Assembly (NCBI RefSeq): GCF_021462225.1
Contig: NC_061806.1
Span: forward strand, 3,715,234 to 3,779,233
Reading direction: 5' to 3'
Origin: Girardinichthys multiradiatus
Taxonomy: Eukaryota > Chordata > Actinopteri > Cyprinodontiformes > Goodeidae
Length of the DNA: 64,000 nucleotides
Under the pieces are notes generated by a model. That model ran no database searches, had not been told where the DNA came from, and was given only the letters and a program-made list of their open reading frames with translations. Position numbers and translations under genes: made by a program. Below are positions 36,725 through 45,957 of this stretch, piece by piece; within the stretch, counting starts at the first letter, position 1, and each line of letters begins with the position of its first letter.

Positions 36725-37971
36725 CAGGGGTTGGACAATGAAACTGAAACACCTGGTTTTAGGCCAAAATAATTTATTAGTATGGTGTAGGGCCTCCTTT
36801 TGCGGCCAATACAGCATCAATTCGTCTTGGGAATGACATATACAAGTCCTGCACAGTGGTCAGAGGGGTTTTAAGCCATTCTTCTTGCAGGATAGTGGCC
36901 AGGTCACTACGTGATACTGGTGGAGGAAAACGTTTCCTGACTCGCTCCTCCAAAACACCCCGAAGTGGCTCAATAATATTTAGATCTGGTGACTGTGCAG
37001 GCCATGGGAGATGTTCAACTTCACTTTCATGTTCATCAAACCAATCTTTCACCAGTCTTGCTGTGTGTATTGGTGCATTGTCATCCTGGTACACGGCACC
37101 ACCTTCAGGATACAATGTTTGAACCATTGGATGCACATGGTCCTCAAGAATGTTTCGGTAGTCCTTGGCAGGGACGCGTCCATCTAGCACAAGTATCCAT
37201 CTAGCCCAAACCATCACTGATCCACCCCCATGCTTCACTCTGGGCATGCAACAGTCTGGGTGGTACGCTTCTTTGGGGCTTCTCCACACCGTAACTCTCC
37301 CGGATGTGGGGAAAACAGTAAAGGTGCACTCATCAGAGAACAATACATGTTTCACATTGTTCACAGCCCAAGATTTGCGCTCCTTGCACCATTGAAACCA
37401 ACGTTTGGCATTGGCATGAGTGACCAAAGGTTTGGCTATAGCAGCCTGGCCGTGTATATTGACCCTGTGGAGCTCCCGACGGACAGTTCTGGTGGAAACA
37501 GGAGAGTTGAGGTGCACATTTAATTCTGCCGTGATTTGGGCAGCCGTGGTTTTATGTTTTTTGGATACAATCCGGGTTAGCACCCGAACATCCCTTTCAG
37601 ACAGCTTCCTCTTGCATGCACAGTTAATCCTGTTGGATGTAGTTCGTCCTTCTTGGTGGTATGCTGACATTACCCTGGATACCGTGGCTCTTGATACATC
37701 ACAAAGACTTGCTGTCTTGGTCACAGATGCGCCAGCAAGACGTGCACCAACAATTTGTCCTCTTTTGAACTCTGGTATGTCACCCATAATGTTGTGTGCA
37801 TTTCAATATTTTGAGCAAAACGGTGCTCTTACCCTGCTAATTGAACCTTCACACTGCTCTTACTGGTGCAATGTGCAATCAATGAAGACTGGCTACCAGG
37901 CTGGTCCAATTTGGCCGTGAAACCTCCCACACTAAAATGACAGGTGTTTCAGTTTCATTGTCCAACCCCTG
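36725..37971 (-). mobile_element. Complete Tc1/mariner transposon, 1247 bp, well preserved
   Basis: Terminal repeats of 31 bp starting CAGGGGTTGGACAATGAAAC are identical at both ends and flanked by TA at 36723-36724 and 37972-37973. A single long frame on the minus strand fills the interior. Perfect ends and an uninterrupted gene imply a recent insertion compared with the other Tc1 copies here. Confidence 0.96.
36777..37787 (-). CDS. Tc1-like DD34E-type transposase, 336 aa, open but slightly deleted
   Basis: The protein opens MGDIPEFKRGQIVGARLAG. Helix-turn-helix DNA-binding regions occupy about residues 1-110. The catalytic acids are Asp in LFSDECTF (about residue 152), Asp in VYQDDNAPIH (about 236) and Glu in DLNIIEPL (about 271). 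The protein ends AKGGPTPY, the family terminus. After GGGSVMVWA about eight residues seem to be missing compared with relatives, and the Trp normally following IEPL is Arg. It cuts and pastes DNA bearing the matching 31-bp ends. The triad is complete, but the deletion in the catalytic domain makes activity doubtful. The start at 37787 is the first Met of the conserved N-terminus. Confidence 0.9.
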   Translation of the reverse strand: MGDIPEFKRGQIVGARLAGASVTKTASLCDVSRATVSRVMSAYHQEGRTTSNRINCACKRKLSERDVRVLTRIVSKKHKTTAAQITAELNVHLNSPVSTRTVRRELHRVNIHGQAAIAKPLVTHANAKRWFQWCKERKSWAVNNVKHVLFSDECTFTVFPTSGRVTVWRSPKEAYHPDCCMPRVKHGGGSVMVWARWILVLDGRVPAKDYRNILEDHVHPMVQTLYPEGGAVYQDDNAPIHTARLVKDWFDEHESEVEHLPWPAQSPDLNIIEPLRGVLEERVRKRFPPPVSRSDLATILQEEWLKTPLTTVQDLYMSFPRRIDAVLAAKGGPTPY

Positions 37972-38139
37972 TACATCAAAAGCAAAAGGAATAATCAGAA
38001 CACTGAAAGTCTAAACATGTGGTAACCAAACTCCTCAGAACTGAAACCCTTTGAGTTATCACAAAGCAGGTGGAAAAACACAAACAGGCTGTTATCAGTA
38101 TGAAGCATTATTAACACAAGAATGTAAACTAAGTAAAGC

Positions 38140-38900
38140 TTTGTTTCTAAAGAACTTTTCACAACACGTTACAAATTTTTACAATAAAAGCGAAACAAAA
38201 TACAACAAGTAAGGCAGTCAGGGACTGGAGACAGAAAGAAAATAAAAATCAGACTTAGTTCAGTCAAGTAGAAAAAAACCTGTCGAGAAGAAGTGGGTCT
38301 TTTAGTGGGATTTAAAACAATCAGCAGTATTAACCCTCCTAATTTTCAAGGAAACATTATTCCATTGATTTTGACCCAGCACTGAGAAAGCATAAACCTG
38401 ATACATTTTCTGGATTGTGATTTAATCAGAAGAGCTTGATTGGAAGACCTTTGGGTTCTAGGAAAGGAAAGGAATCATCAGGTCATTCCTGTAAATAGCA
38501 GCCAAATAATTTATGGCTGTATAAATTATAAGGAGGATTTTGTACCAAATCCTGAATTTAAATGACAGCCAGTGAAGCACCATGAAAACCCTATTGTAAA
38601 ATGAGCATGAAATGGGATCTTGGTAATCAGTCTTGCAGCTGCGTTCTAAACCATTTGAAGGCGGTATATCATACAGCCTTTCATAGAGCCTAGAGCTCCA
38701 CACACAGGGGTAGCCTAGGTGTAGAGCAATAAGCATCATGAGATAATTGGGCCTCAGGGAAATACAAATATCATCGACCTAGCATTGGGAAGAAACACAA
38801 TTGAATGTTTGTAATATGGTGGCCCAGGGGAAAGCATATATATACAGACTGAAAAGCATACATACAGACTTGTGCCCTGAGGCACACCACAAGCCAAGTG
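38140..38900 (-). pseudogene. L2-like LINE RT relic, minus strand
   Basis: LACGVPQG-type motif near 38890, then degraded QL-N-AAR-like sequence and MVLHWLSFKFRIWYKILLIIYTAINYLA (near 38520-38590), which corresponds to the SLHWLPV-RI-FKILLLTYKALN block, ending with LMIPFLS. Stops interrupt it elsewhere. Only the 3' part of ORF2 remains. Confidence 0.7.
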
Positions 38901-39146
38901 TGCAAGGGATGAGTCAGTATTTCTAGTTGTTGTATAAAATGTTCTTAGTAGAATGGGTCCTCATCAGTCAGAATCTGCTTTTTACTTTTGTAAACTATTA
39001 ACTAAAACATCTTGGTAAAAGTCTCTACTGGGGATAATGGTTAATCAGTATTATCCATCTTGGAACAGACAGCGTAAAAGACCTCGCTGTCCACAGTGAG
39101 AAGCAGTTCACTGCAGAAGATCCCCTCCCAACTGACAGAGGTTGAG

Positions 39147-39180
39147 CTGGGCTCCCCTGACAATCGTTAGGGGAGCCCAG
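39147..39180. repeat. Perfect 12-bp inverted repeat (hairpin), 10-nt loop
   Basis: CTGGGCTCCCCT and AGGGGAGCCCAG separated by GACAATCGTT. No T-run follows and no known RNA class fits. Confidence 0.85.
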
Positions 39181-39404
39181 TTTGATTAGAGCGAAGGTTA
39201 TGGCTCTGACTCTTGGTCCAAACGTAGACAAGTTTTAAAGGAATATTCCCCCAATACCCAAACGTATAATGGGCCACATGGGTTCTATTTAAGCGAAGAT
39301 TTAAAAAAGTTGAAGTCGTGAATTTCAATCTGTAGTACAATTCTTTACTTTTCTTTACTTTCATTTATCATGCCACTGCAATGTACTTTTTAAAAATATT
39401 TTTG

Positions 39405-39475
39405 TCATTATGTAAAGTAAATTCAATTGTCTTGTTGCTGAAATGTGCTATAAAAATAAACTTGCCTTGGCCCAG
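39405..39475 (+). mobile_element. LINE 3' tail fragment
   Basis: Ends GTGCTATAAAAATAAACTTG, the AATAAA-bearing 3' terminus typical of fish L2/CR1-group LINEs. No coding part is attached. Confidence 0.5.
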
Positions 39476-39869
39476 TAGCTGACATCCAGCAGGTCAGAGT
39501 GAATAACAGGAGTAATGTAGAAGGCTCAGATGAATTTCCCTATAAATACATGTGTTTACTTAAAAAATCTCCAGAAGTGTATGTAGTGTTTTAATTGTTC
39601 TTCAGTTTACTGCAGAATCATGGGAAACCCTGCTGAAACGACAAAAGAATACTTGTGTCACTGAAAAAACCTCTGGCTATGTCTGTACTGTCAATATTCT
39701 GTTGCAGTGGATGACGCAAACACAGGTAGGTAAAATTGGAGACAGAGTAAATAGAGAAATAAAGGATTTAATGAAACCAAAAACAAAAGTCAGTCCAAAC
39801 AGTGCTGGCAAAAACTGTAACAAAGCAGAGACTGAAACATTAAGGGAAGGAATCAGATATAAAGGCAGA

Positions 39870-39880
39870 ATAAACAATCA
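39870..39880. repeat. Left target-site duplication of the Rex3 insertion
   Basis: ATAAACAATCA, repeated exactly at 44785-44795. The pair brackets the inverted and direct Rex3 segments, proving a single insertion event. Confidence 0.93.
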
Positions 39881-40718
39881 TCCCAGCCGCTTCACCCTAC
39901 CACCCCAGCGCTTGCTGTAGGTCTTGGCTAGAGGGGGCCAGCAGGACCACGTCATCTGCAAAAAGAAGAGACGAAATCCTCTGGTCCCCAAACCAGACCC
40001 CCTCCGGCCCTTGGCTGCGTCTAGAAATCCTGTCCATAAAAGTTATGAACAGGACCGGTGACAAACGGCAGCCCTGCCGGAGTCCAACATGCACCGATAA
40101 CAGGTCCGACTTATTGCAGGCAATGCAAACCAAACTCCTGCTCCGCTTGTACAGAGATCAGATGGCCCCTAATAAAGGCCCCCCTACTTCATACTCCTGG
40201 AGCACCCCCCACAGGGCATCATGAGGGACACAGTCGAATGCTTTCTCCAGGTCCACAAAACACATGTAGATCGGTCGGGCAAACTCCCATGAACCCTCGA
40301 GTACCCTGTAGAGGGTATAGAGCTGGTCCAGTGTTCCACGGCTGGGACGAAAACCACACTGCTCCTCCTGAAGCCGAGGTTCGACTATTGGCCAGACTCT
40401 CCTCTCCAATACCCTGGCGTAGGCCTTACCAGGGAGGCTGAGGAGTGTGATCCCCCTGTAGTTGGAACACACCCTCCGGTCACCCTTCTTATGAAGGGGC
40501 ACCACCACCCCAGTCTGCCAGTCCAGAGGCACTGTCCCCGACCGCCATGCAATGTTGAAGAGGCGTGTCAACCATGACAGCCCCGGATCTCATCCACCCC
40601 CGAAGCCCTGCCACTGCGGAGCTTTTTAACCACCTCGGTGACTTCAGCCTGGGTGATGAAAGAGTCCAACCCCGAGTCCCCAGCCTCTGTTTCCACCAGA
40701 GATCGAGGAGATCCTTCT
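39881..40718 (-). pseudogene. Rex3 reverse transcriptase, central part (inverted segment)
   Basis: On the minus strand: DLLDLWW, GDSGLDSFITQAEVTEVVKKL, SGTVPLDWQTGVV, KKGDRRVCSNYRGITLLS, QCGFRPSRGTLDQL, CFVDLEKAFDCVPHD, then after a shift VHVGLRQGCRLSP, MDRISRRSQGPEG and SLLFADDVVLLA (FADD catalytic motif near 39950). It ends at the left target duplication. Frames are split near 40140 and 40571. Confidence 0.9.
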
Positions 40719-40859
40719 TTTCCTGCTCTCGGTGGAGGTGGATGCTTTTTCTCTGTCTCCCGCACCCCTCCCATATCTGCCCTGCTTCAGCTCTGTGTCT
40801 TGTCTTTTTTTTTTTTTTTTGGAGCCTCTTTTTGCACATCTTCCAAATTCTTCCAAATT

Positions 40860-41012
40860 ATGGATTTGGTCAGCTGGTCTCTCAATGCAATTGATCAAAT
40901 TTTCTCGACGAGAAGACAGGGGTCGGGAGAGCCCACTTGCCGGACGGGACATTTTTCTCCGGATACACGATGGACTCCTGGCAGAAGTGGAGGATTGTGT
41001 GTCTGTCGATAA
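40860..41012 (+). CDS. Small ORF of the retroposon, 50 aa
   Basis: MDLVSWSLNAIDQIFSTRRQ followed by a Gly/Arg/Cys-rich C-terminus, ending in VCR. No known domain. It overlaps the next ORF by 76 nt in another frame, so a frameshift or leaky scanning would be needed to make both. Its start is the first ATG after the T-run. Whether it is translated is unknown. Confidence 0.4.
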   Translation: MDLVSWSLNAIDQIFSTRRQGSGEPTCRTGHFSPDTRWTPGRSGGLCVCR

Positions 41013-41290
41013 TGTCAGTCGAGGATGTGGAAGATGTGTATATAATTGGATGTTTGATATCAGAATTTCTGCTTTTTGGAGTCAGCAGTTACCTGGCATA
41101 TCGGGAAATTCGGAGAATGTCAGCAGCTGTTCTGGCCATTGTAAGGCTGCCTGGCATGTGTGATGGGATCTTCAGAGCGATCAACACTCAGACTGAGATG
41201 TTACGTGAGCTGAATCGCAGACTGGATGTGATCCTTATACAGGATCGCAAGCGGGTTGCGGTTCCTGGATTCAGGGGTGAAATGGTATAA
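40937..41290 (+). CDS. Predicted membrane/coiled-coil protein of the retroposon, 117 aa
   Basis: It starts MPDGTFFSGYTMDSWQKW. A hydrophobic segment (YIIGCLISEFLLFGVSSYLAY, about residues 34-54) could span a membrane. It is followed by a basic turn (REIRRM) and an amphipathic stretch (TQTEMLRELNRRLDVILIQD, residues about 84-104) with coiled-coil character. It ends FRGEMV. The frame is intact within a relic-rich region, which hints at selection in the source element. An alternative start is the Met at residue 12. No homology to known LINE ORF1 proteins is recognised. Confidence 0.5.
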   Translation: MPDGTFFSGYTMDSWQKWRIVCLSIMSVEDVEDVYIIGCLISEFLLFGVSSYLAYREIRRMSAAVLAIVRLPGMCDGIFRAINTQTEMLRELNRRLDVILIQDRKRVAVPGFRGEMV

Positions 41291-42003
41291 ATCTTGGAGA
41301 AAATTGTTCGCTTGGATCTGGCAGAAAGACCAGGAATTTGTCTATTTGGATTTGCCTTTGAGAAGCACCAGTGAGACTCTCAAGGCTGACGGAAAATTAA
41401 GAGTCAGCCTAATCCAAATAATTATTGTTTTTCTAAATCTGGCTCCCCTGCGCGGCCTTGATGGCTGGCTATCTTCAACTTCTCCCAGAAGTTATGTAAA
41501 CATGACGCTCTGCTCCCTCTGCCCCCTCCCTTCCCTGAGGACACCTGTGGACCTGCTCAGAACTTGGCCGGTTGATGTACATTCCAACGAACCATCAAGG
41601 ACAATGGCCTCTATGACAGTGCTTCGTGGACTTACTTGCACACACTCACTTGCACACACACACATGCTCAAGATAAACATATGCACCCCTCACACCACCT
41701 TCACCGTTCCCAGCATGATGTTGTTTTGTAAATTTGTTGCTTCTTTGTGCTGAGGTTTTTTGCAATCTCAAACTGTATCCTGCTAAGGATAAAGTGTGAA
41801 ATATGATTTTTTTTCCCTCTACTTACCTAATGTGGCCTCTTTTCTCATCTAGCAAGGGCAGCGCCTGTGAGCGGGCAGCAAAGCCTCGGTGACCCGCCCC
41901 CCCATTGTCTTGTGTCATGATGTATGTTTGGATGGGTTGTACTGGAATTCTAATTTCCCCTCGGGGATCAATAAAGTATCTTTGAATTGAATTGAATTGA
42001 ATT

Positions 42004-43048
42004 GAAGTACTCCTTCCACCACCAGATAATGTCCCCAGTTGAGGTCAGCAGCCTCCCACTGTAAACAGTGTTGGCGAATCACTGCTTCCCACTCCTGAGG
42101 CGGCGGATGGTTTGCCAGGATCGCTTCGAGGCCAACCGGTAGTCCTTCTCCATGGCCTCACCGAACTCCTCCCAGGTCCGAGGTTTTGCCTCTGCCACCG
42201 CCCAGGCCACGGCACGCTTGGCCTCATGGTACCTGTCAGCCGCCTCAGGAGTCCCACAAGCCAACCACAGCCGATAGGACTCCTTCTTCAGCTTGACAGC
42301 GTCCCTTACTGCCGGTGTCCACCACTGGGTTCGGGGATTGCCGCTGCGACAGACATCGTAGACCTTACAGCCACAGATACGGGCAGCAGCATCGACAATA
42401 GATGCGGGGAACATGGTCCACTCGGACTCTATGTCTCCAACATCCCCCGGAATCTGGTCAAAGCTCTCTCGGAGGTGGGAGTTGAATACATCCCTGACCA
42501 AGGGCTCCGCCAGACGTTCCCAGCAGACCCTCACTATGCGCTTGGGCATGCCAAGTCTGTCCGGCTTTCTCCTCCTCCAGCGGATCCAACTCACCACCAG
42601 GTGGTGATCAGTGGACAGCTCAGCCCCTCTCTTCTCCCAAGTGTCCAAAACATGCAGCCGAAGGTCTGATGATAATGACAACAAAGTCGATCATTGACCT
42701 CCTGCCTAGAGTGTCCTGGTGCCAAGTGCACTGATGGACACCCTTATGTTTGAACATGGTGTTCATTATGGACAATCCAGGACTAGCACAGAAGTTCAGT
42801 AACAAAACACCATTCGGATTCAGATCGGAGAGGCCATCCCTCCCGATCACGCCTCTCCAGGTGTCACTGTCGTTTCCCATGTGGGCGTTGAAGTCCCCCA
42901 GCAGAATAATGGAGTCCCCGGGAGGGGCACTATCCAGCTCCCCTGACAGGGACGCCAAGAAGGCCGGGTACTCCGCACTACTGCTCGGCCCGTAGGCCGA
43001 AACGACAGTCAGAGACCTGTCCCCAACCCGAAGGCACAGGGATGCGAT
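42004..43048 (-). pseudogene. Rex3 endonuclease and linker (inverted segment)
   Basis: From high to low: [31 protein letters not shown] (catalytic DFN), [15 protein letters not shown], then after a frameshift near 42650 LSTDHHLVVSWIRW (SDH-type end of the endonuclease), CWERLAEPLVRDVFN, NPRTQWWTPAVRDAV, GEAMEKDYRL and RRLRSGKQ leading to WKEYF at the edge of the nested insert. A long open frame remains at 42079-42684. Confidence 0.9.
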
Positions 43049-43440
43049 GTTAGGTTGAATGTATATACATTAATGTTTTTTATTATCACTCATATATATT
43101 TCTTGTATTTTCTAAAGGGTCAGATGCAGATGTGACCCATCGTTCTGAAACATTCTGCACTCACTTGTTATTGTGGTCTATGTGTAGCTGGTTTCACAAC
43201 ACCCGAAAGCAGAACCAGCTGTTCCTCTTTCCACTCTTTAACTCTTCCTGACCTGTCTCGCACCTCTATTTTGTAACCTGATATGTCTGTTTACTTTGGT
43301 GTATAAAATAAACTCCGTCGGTGATCACACCTCTGTAGTCCACTGCAGATCAGTGTGATTACCCTCGCTGCGAGTAGAAAGAGTCTCTGTGTCGTTCCTC
43401 TGAGTCTGACTGTTAGTTTGAGCTGATCACTCATTCCACA
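43049..43440 (+). mobile_element. Candidate solo LTR, 392 bp, inside Rex3
   Basis: It starts TGTTAGGTTG and ends CATTCCACA (TG...CA), with TATAAAATAAACTCC near 43304 as a promoter or poly(A) region, so plus orientation is likely. It replaces a short piece of Rex3, and no matching target duplication is visible (GCGA left, CCCC right). The boundaries are inferred from where Rex3 sequence stops and resumes. Confidence 0.6.
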
Positions 43441-44055
43441 CCCCAACAGGGGGCAACAAGCAAACCCACCGCAGCCCGCCGCATCTCCCCCTGGGCCACT
43501 CCAGAGTGGAAGAGAGTCCATCCCCTCTCAAGGAGATGGGTTCCAGAGCCCACGCTGTTCGTGGAGGCGAGCCCGACTATTTCTAGTCAATATCTCTTGA
43601 CCTCCCGCACAAGCTCAGGCTCCTTCCCCCCCAGCGAGGTGACATTCCACGTCCCTAGAGCCACCCTAAGCATCCGGGAATTGTGCCGTCGAGGTCTCCA
43701 CCTTCGTCCGCCGACTAATCCTCTTTACACTGGTCCCTCACGGTTCCCCCTGCAGGTGGTGGGCCCACTGGAGGATGGCATCGCACCTCTCATTCGGGCT
43801 TGACCCGGTCGGATCCCGCAAGGAGCAACCCAGCCGCGAGGCGCTCTCCAACGAGTCCCGACCCCAGGCCTGGCTCATATGCCTCGATTTAATCGTCGTC
43901 ATGAGGGGTTCTTGAACCGCTCTTTGTCTGACCCGTCACCTATAGCCTGTTTGCCATGGGAGACCCTACCAGGGGCATTTAAGCCCCAGACAACATAGCC
44001 TCTAGGATCATTCGAGCACTCAAACCCCTTCACCACGTAAAGGTGGCGGTTCAAG
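43441..44055 (-). pseudogene. Rex3 5' region and endonuclease start (inverted segment)
   Basis: The minus strand reads GAACCGCCACCTTTACGTGG, then the GAGTGCTCGAATG, TTGTCTGGGGCTT and GGTCTCCCATGGCAAACAGG blocks of the Rex3 5' region, and goes on to the start of the endonuclease (near 43650) up to the solo LTR. The corresponding part of the copy at 1943-3412 begins later, so this copy extends further 5'. Confidence 0.8.
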
Positions 44056-44784
44056 GACGGGGGCATGAGGATCAGCTCCTCCAAGTCCGAGGCCATGGTT
44101 CTCGACTGGAAAAGGATGGCTTGTCTTCTTCAGGTTGGAGGGGAGTTCCTGCCTCAAGTGGAGGAGTTTAAATATCTGGGGGTCTTGTTCACGTGTGAGG
44201 GAAGAAAGGAGCGGGTGATCGACAGACGGATCGGTGCGGCTGCCGCAGTAATGGGGGCACTGTGCTGGTCCGTTGTGGTGAAGAGAGAGCTGAGCCGAAA
44301 AGCGAAGCTCTCGATTTACCAGTCGGTCTACGTTCATACCCTCACCTATGGCCATGAACTTTGGGTCATGACCGAAAGAACGAGATTCCGGATACAAGCG
44401 GCTGAAATGAGCTTCCTCCGTAGGGTGACCGGGCACTCCCTTAGAGATAGGGTGAGGAGCTCGGCCATCTGGGAGGGGCTCGGAGTAGAGCCGCTGCTCC
44501 TCCACATCGAGAGGAGCCAGTTGAGGTGGCTCGGGCATCTATATCGGATGCCTCCTAGACGCCTTCCTCGGGAGGTGTTCCAGGCACGTCCCACCGGGAG
44601 GAGGCCCAGGGGACGGCCCTGGACACGCTGGAGGGACTGTCTCTCGGCTGGCCTGGTAGCGCCTTGGGCTCCCCCCGGTGGAGCTGGAGGAGGTGTCTGG
44701 GGAGAGGGACATCTGGGTGTTTGCTGAGTCTGTTGCCCCCGCGACCCGGTCCCGGATAAGCGGAAGATTACGAGTACGAGTACG
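44056..44784 (+). pseudogene. Rex3 RT C-terminus and 3' end (direct segment)
   Basis: MRISSSKSEAMVLDWKRM begins exactly where the inverted RT stops. It continues VEEFKYLGVLFTCEGR, RRIGAAAAVMGAL, LTYGHELWVMTERTR, SQLRWLGHLYRMPPRRLPRE and ARPTGRRPRGRP, and ends with a frameshifted C-terminus and the GAGTACGAGTACG tail. A 220-codon open frame runs 44065-44727. It lacks the catalytic core, which is in the inverted part. Confidence 0.92.
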
Positions 44785-44795
44785 ATAAACAATCA
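44785..44795. repeat. Right target-site duplication of the Rex3 insertion
   Basis: ATAAACAATCA, identical to 39870-39880. Confidence 0.93.
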
Positions 44796-44833
44796 GAGAT
44801 TTAATCAACCATAGGAGAATACCGTCCCATTGT

Positions 44834-45950
44834 CATGTTTTGTGGATTAAGAGCTGGACCAAAATGTAGACAGGAACTTGGGATGAGCATAGGGAAGATT
44901 TTAAAAATTAAAGATTAACAGGAGTTGTTGAGGTAAAATAATTCCACCAGATATCATAATACAGCCTCAACACCCCAGTCCAGATGTTGTGAGAAAGAAC
45001 AGATGAAGAGCAGGAAATTAAGATTAACACAAGTTTAATTTGGTAAATAATAAGTCCAATAATTCCCAATGCATATTGAATACAAAAGAATGACAGAGAG
45101 AACAAAACGTTTACCAGAGGGCCCTCTGGGAGAGACTCGGTCAGCAAAACAACGCCGTATTACCGAGTGCTCTGTTTTACAATACATGTTAAAACCTCTT
45201 ATACCTTTTGCTTCAAAGCTTACTGACTGACCCTCCCCTCCAAGAATTTTTACGAAGTCTGTGTCAGCGCTGTAAATTAGCCAACCCCATGTGAGTACTT
45301 TATCATCTATACCATGCCCAACAGCCGACATTTATTGCTTTACTGCCCATACCGCCGGCATTTTACAGTTTACAGCTGCTGGGAACATCTTAACCTGAGA
45401 TTAACCCTTTCTCCAACCTGAAGCCTGCTGTGACATCTGACTTCTCCCACTCAGGCTCACAATACATGTTATGTCAGTTTTTATGGTTACACATGCGAAC
45501 TGAACTCATATATGAAACTAAATTATTTGAATCCTCAACAGAGTGCACAAGGAGATCAGGACATGGAGCACAGGCAAAGAAACAGGCAGTGTAATGGAAG
45601 GATCCAGCGAAGAACAATGATGACCAGCAAGCTTAAATACTGAGGATGAGTTGAAAATGACATTGAATGCAGATGAGTTAATCAAGGGAATAGGAAACTG
45701 AGGGAATGAGACTATTTACCAACAATGGGACTGAACTAAGAAACAAAGACACTACTTACCAAGGGGAGAAAGTACAAACACTGATCTTGGAAAAATAAAC
45801 TAGAATGCACACAGGACAGAACACAAGCATAAAGAAACTTAACACAAAAGAATGAAGTAATATGGAAGAACCCCGATGGCAAAAATAACTGATAATGGCA
45901 AAACTTGGGAAACATAAATAAAGAACAAGGAAATGATGAAAACAAAACTG
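44834..45950 (-). repeat. Family A repeat copy, split by a solo LTR
   Basis: TGTCATGTTTTGTGGATTAA and AAAATGTAGACAGGAACTTG at the left, then after the LTR GAGATCAGGACATGGAGCAC and ACTGAGGATGAGTTGAAAAT. The layout matches 12343-12660 and 46925-47475. Non-coding. The right boundary is uncertain. Confidence 0.45.
44926..45540 (-). mobile_element. Solo LTR, 615 bp, with 4-bp target duplication GAGT
   Basis: The plus strand begins TGTTGAGG and ends CCTCAACA, a perfect 8-bp terminal inverted repeat. GAGT flanks both sides (44922-44925, 45541-45544). A TATA-like GTATAAGAGG near 45196 on the minus strand points to minus orientation. No internal sequence remains, so recombination between two LTRs is the likely origin. 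Confidence 0.85.
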
Positions 45951-45957
45951 AAAACCA

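Larger units (their letters stand above)
40719..42003 (+). mobile_element. Uncharacterised 1.3 kb retroposon with two small overlapping ORFs
   Basis: Rex3 sequence is interrupted after GAGATCCTTC and resumes at GAAGTACTCC. The insert has a T-run near 40806, ORFs at 40860-41012 and 40937-41290, a non-coding body with a (CA)-rich patch near 41640, and a 3' end CTCGGGGATCAATAAAGTAT followed by (TTGAA)n, a LINE-style tail. There is no RT, so it must be mobilised in trans. The same tail occurs at 7601-7645. I do not recognise a named family. Confidence 0.7.
39881..44784. mobile_element. Full-length Rex3 retrotransposon with 5' inversion (twin-primed), carrying two nested insertions
   Basis: From 39881 to about 44055 Rex3 lies on the minus strand, from mid-RT back to its 5' end. 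From about 44056 to 44784 it lies on the plus strand, from the next RT codons to the GAGTAC-type 3' tail. The break in the element is between GEAAG and MRISSSKS of the RT, with essentially no loss. An identical 11-bp target duplication flanks the whole. Inside the inverted part are a 1.3 kb retroposon (40719-42003) and a solo LTR (43049-43440). The element is GC-rich, unlike its surroundings. Confidence 0.92.

Noticed and set aside
37420..37920. 166-codon plus-strand ORF
   Set aside because: Antisense of the Tc1 transposase N-terminal half and 5' end.
42112..42669. 185-codon plus-strand ORF
   Set aside because: Antisense of the GC-rich Rex3 endonuclease region, where stops are rare.
44020..44792. 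148- and 172-codon minus-strand ORFs
   Set aside because: Antisense of the direct Rex3 3' segment; no own motif.
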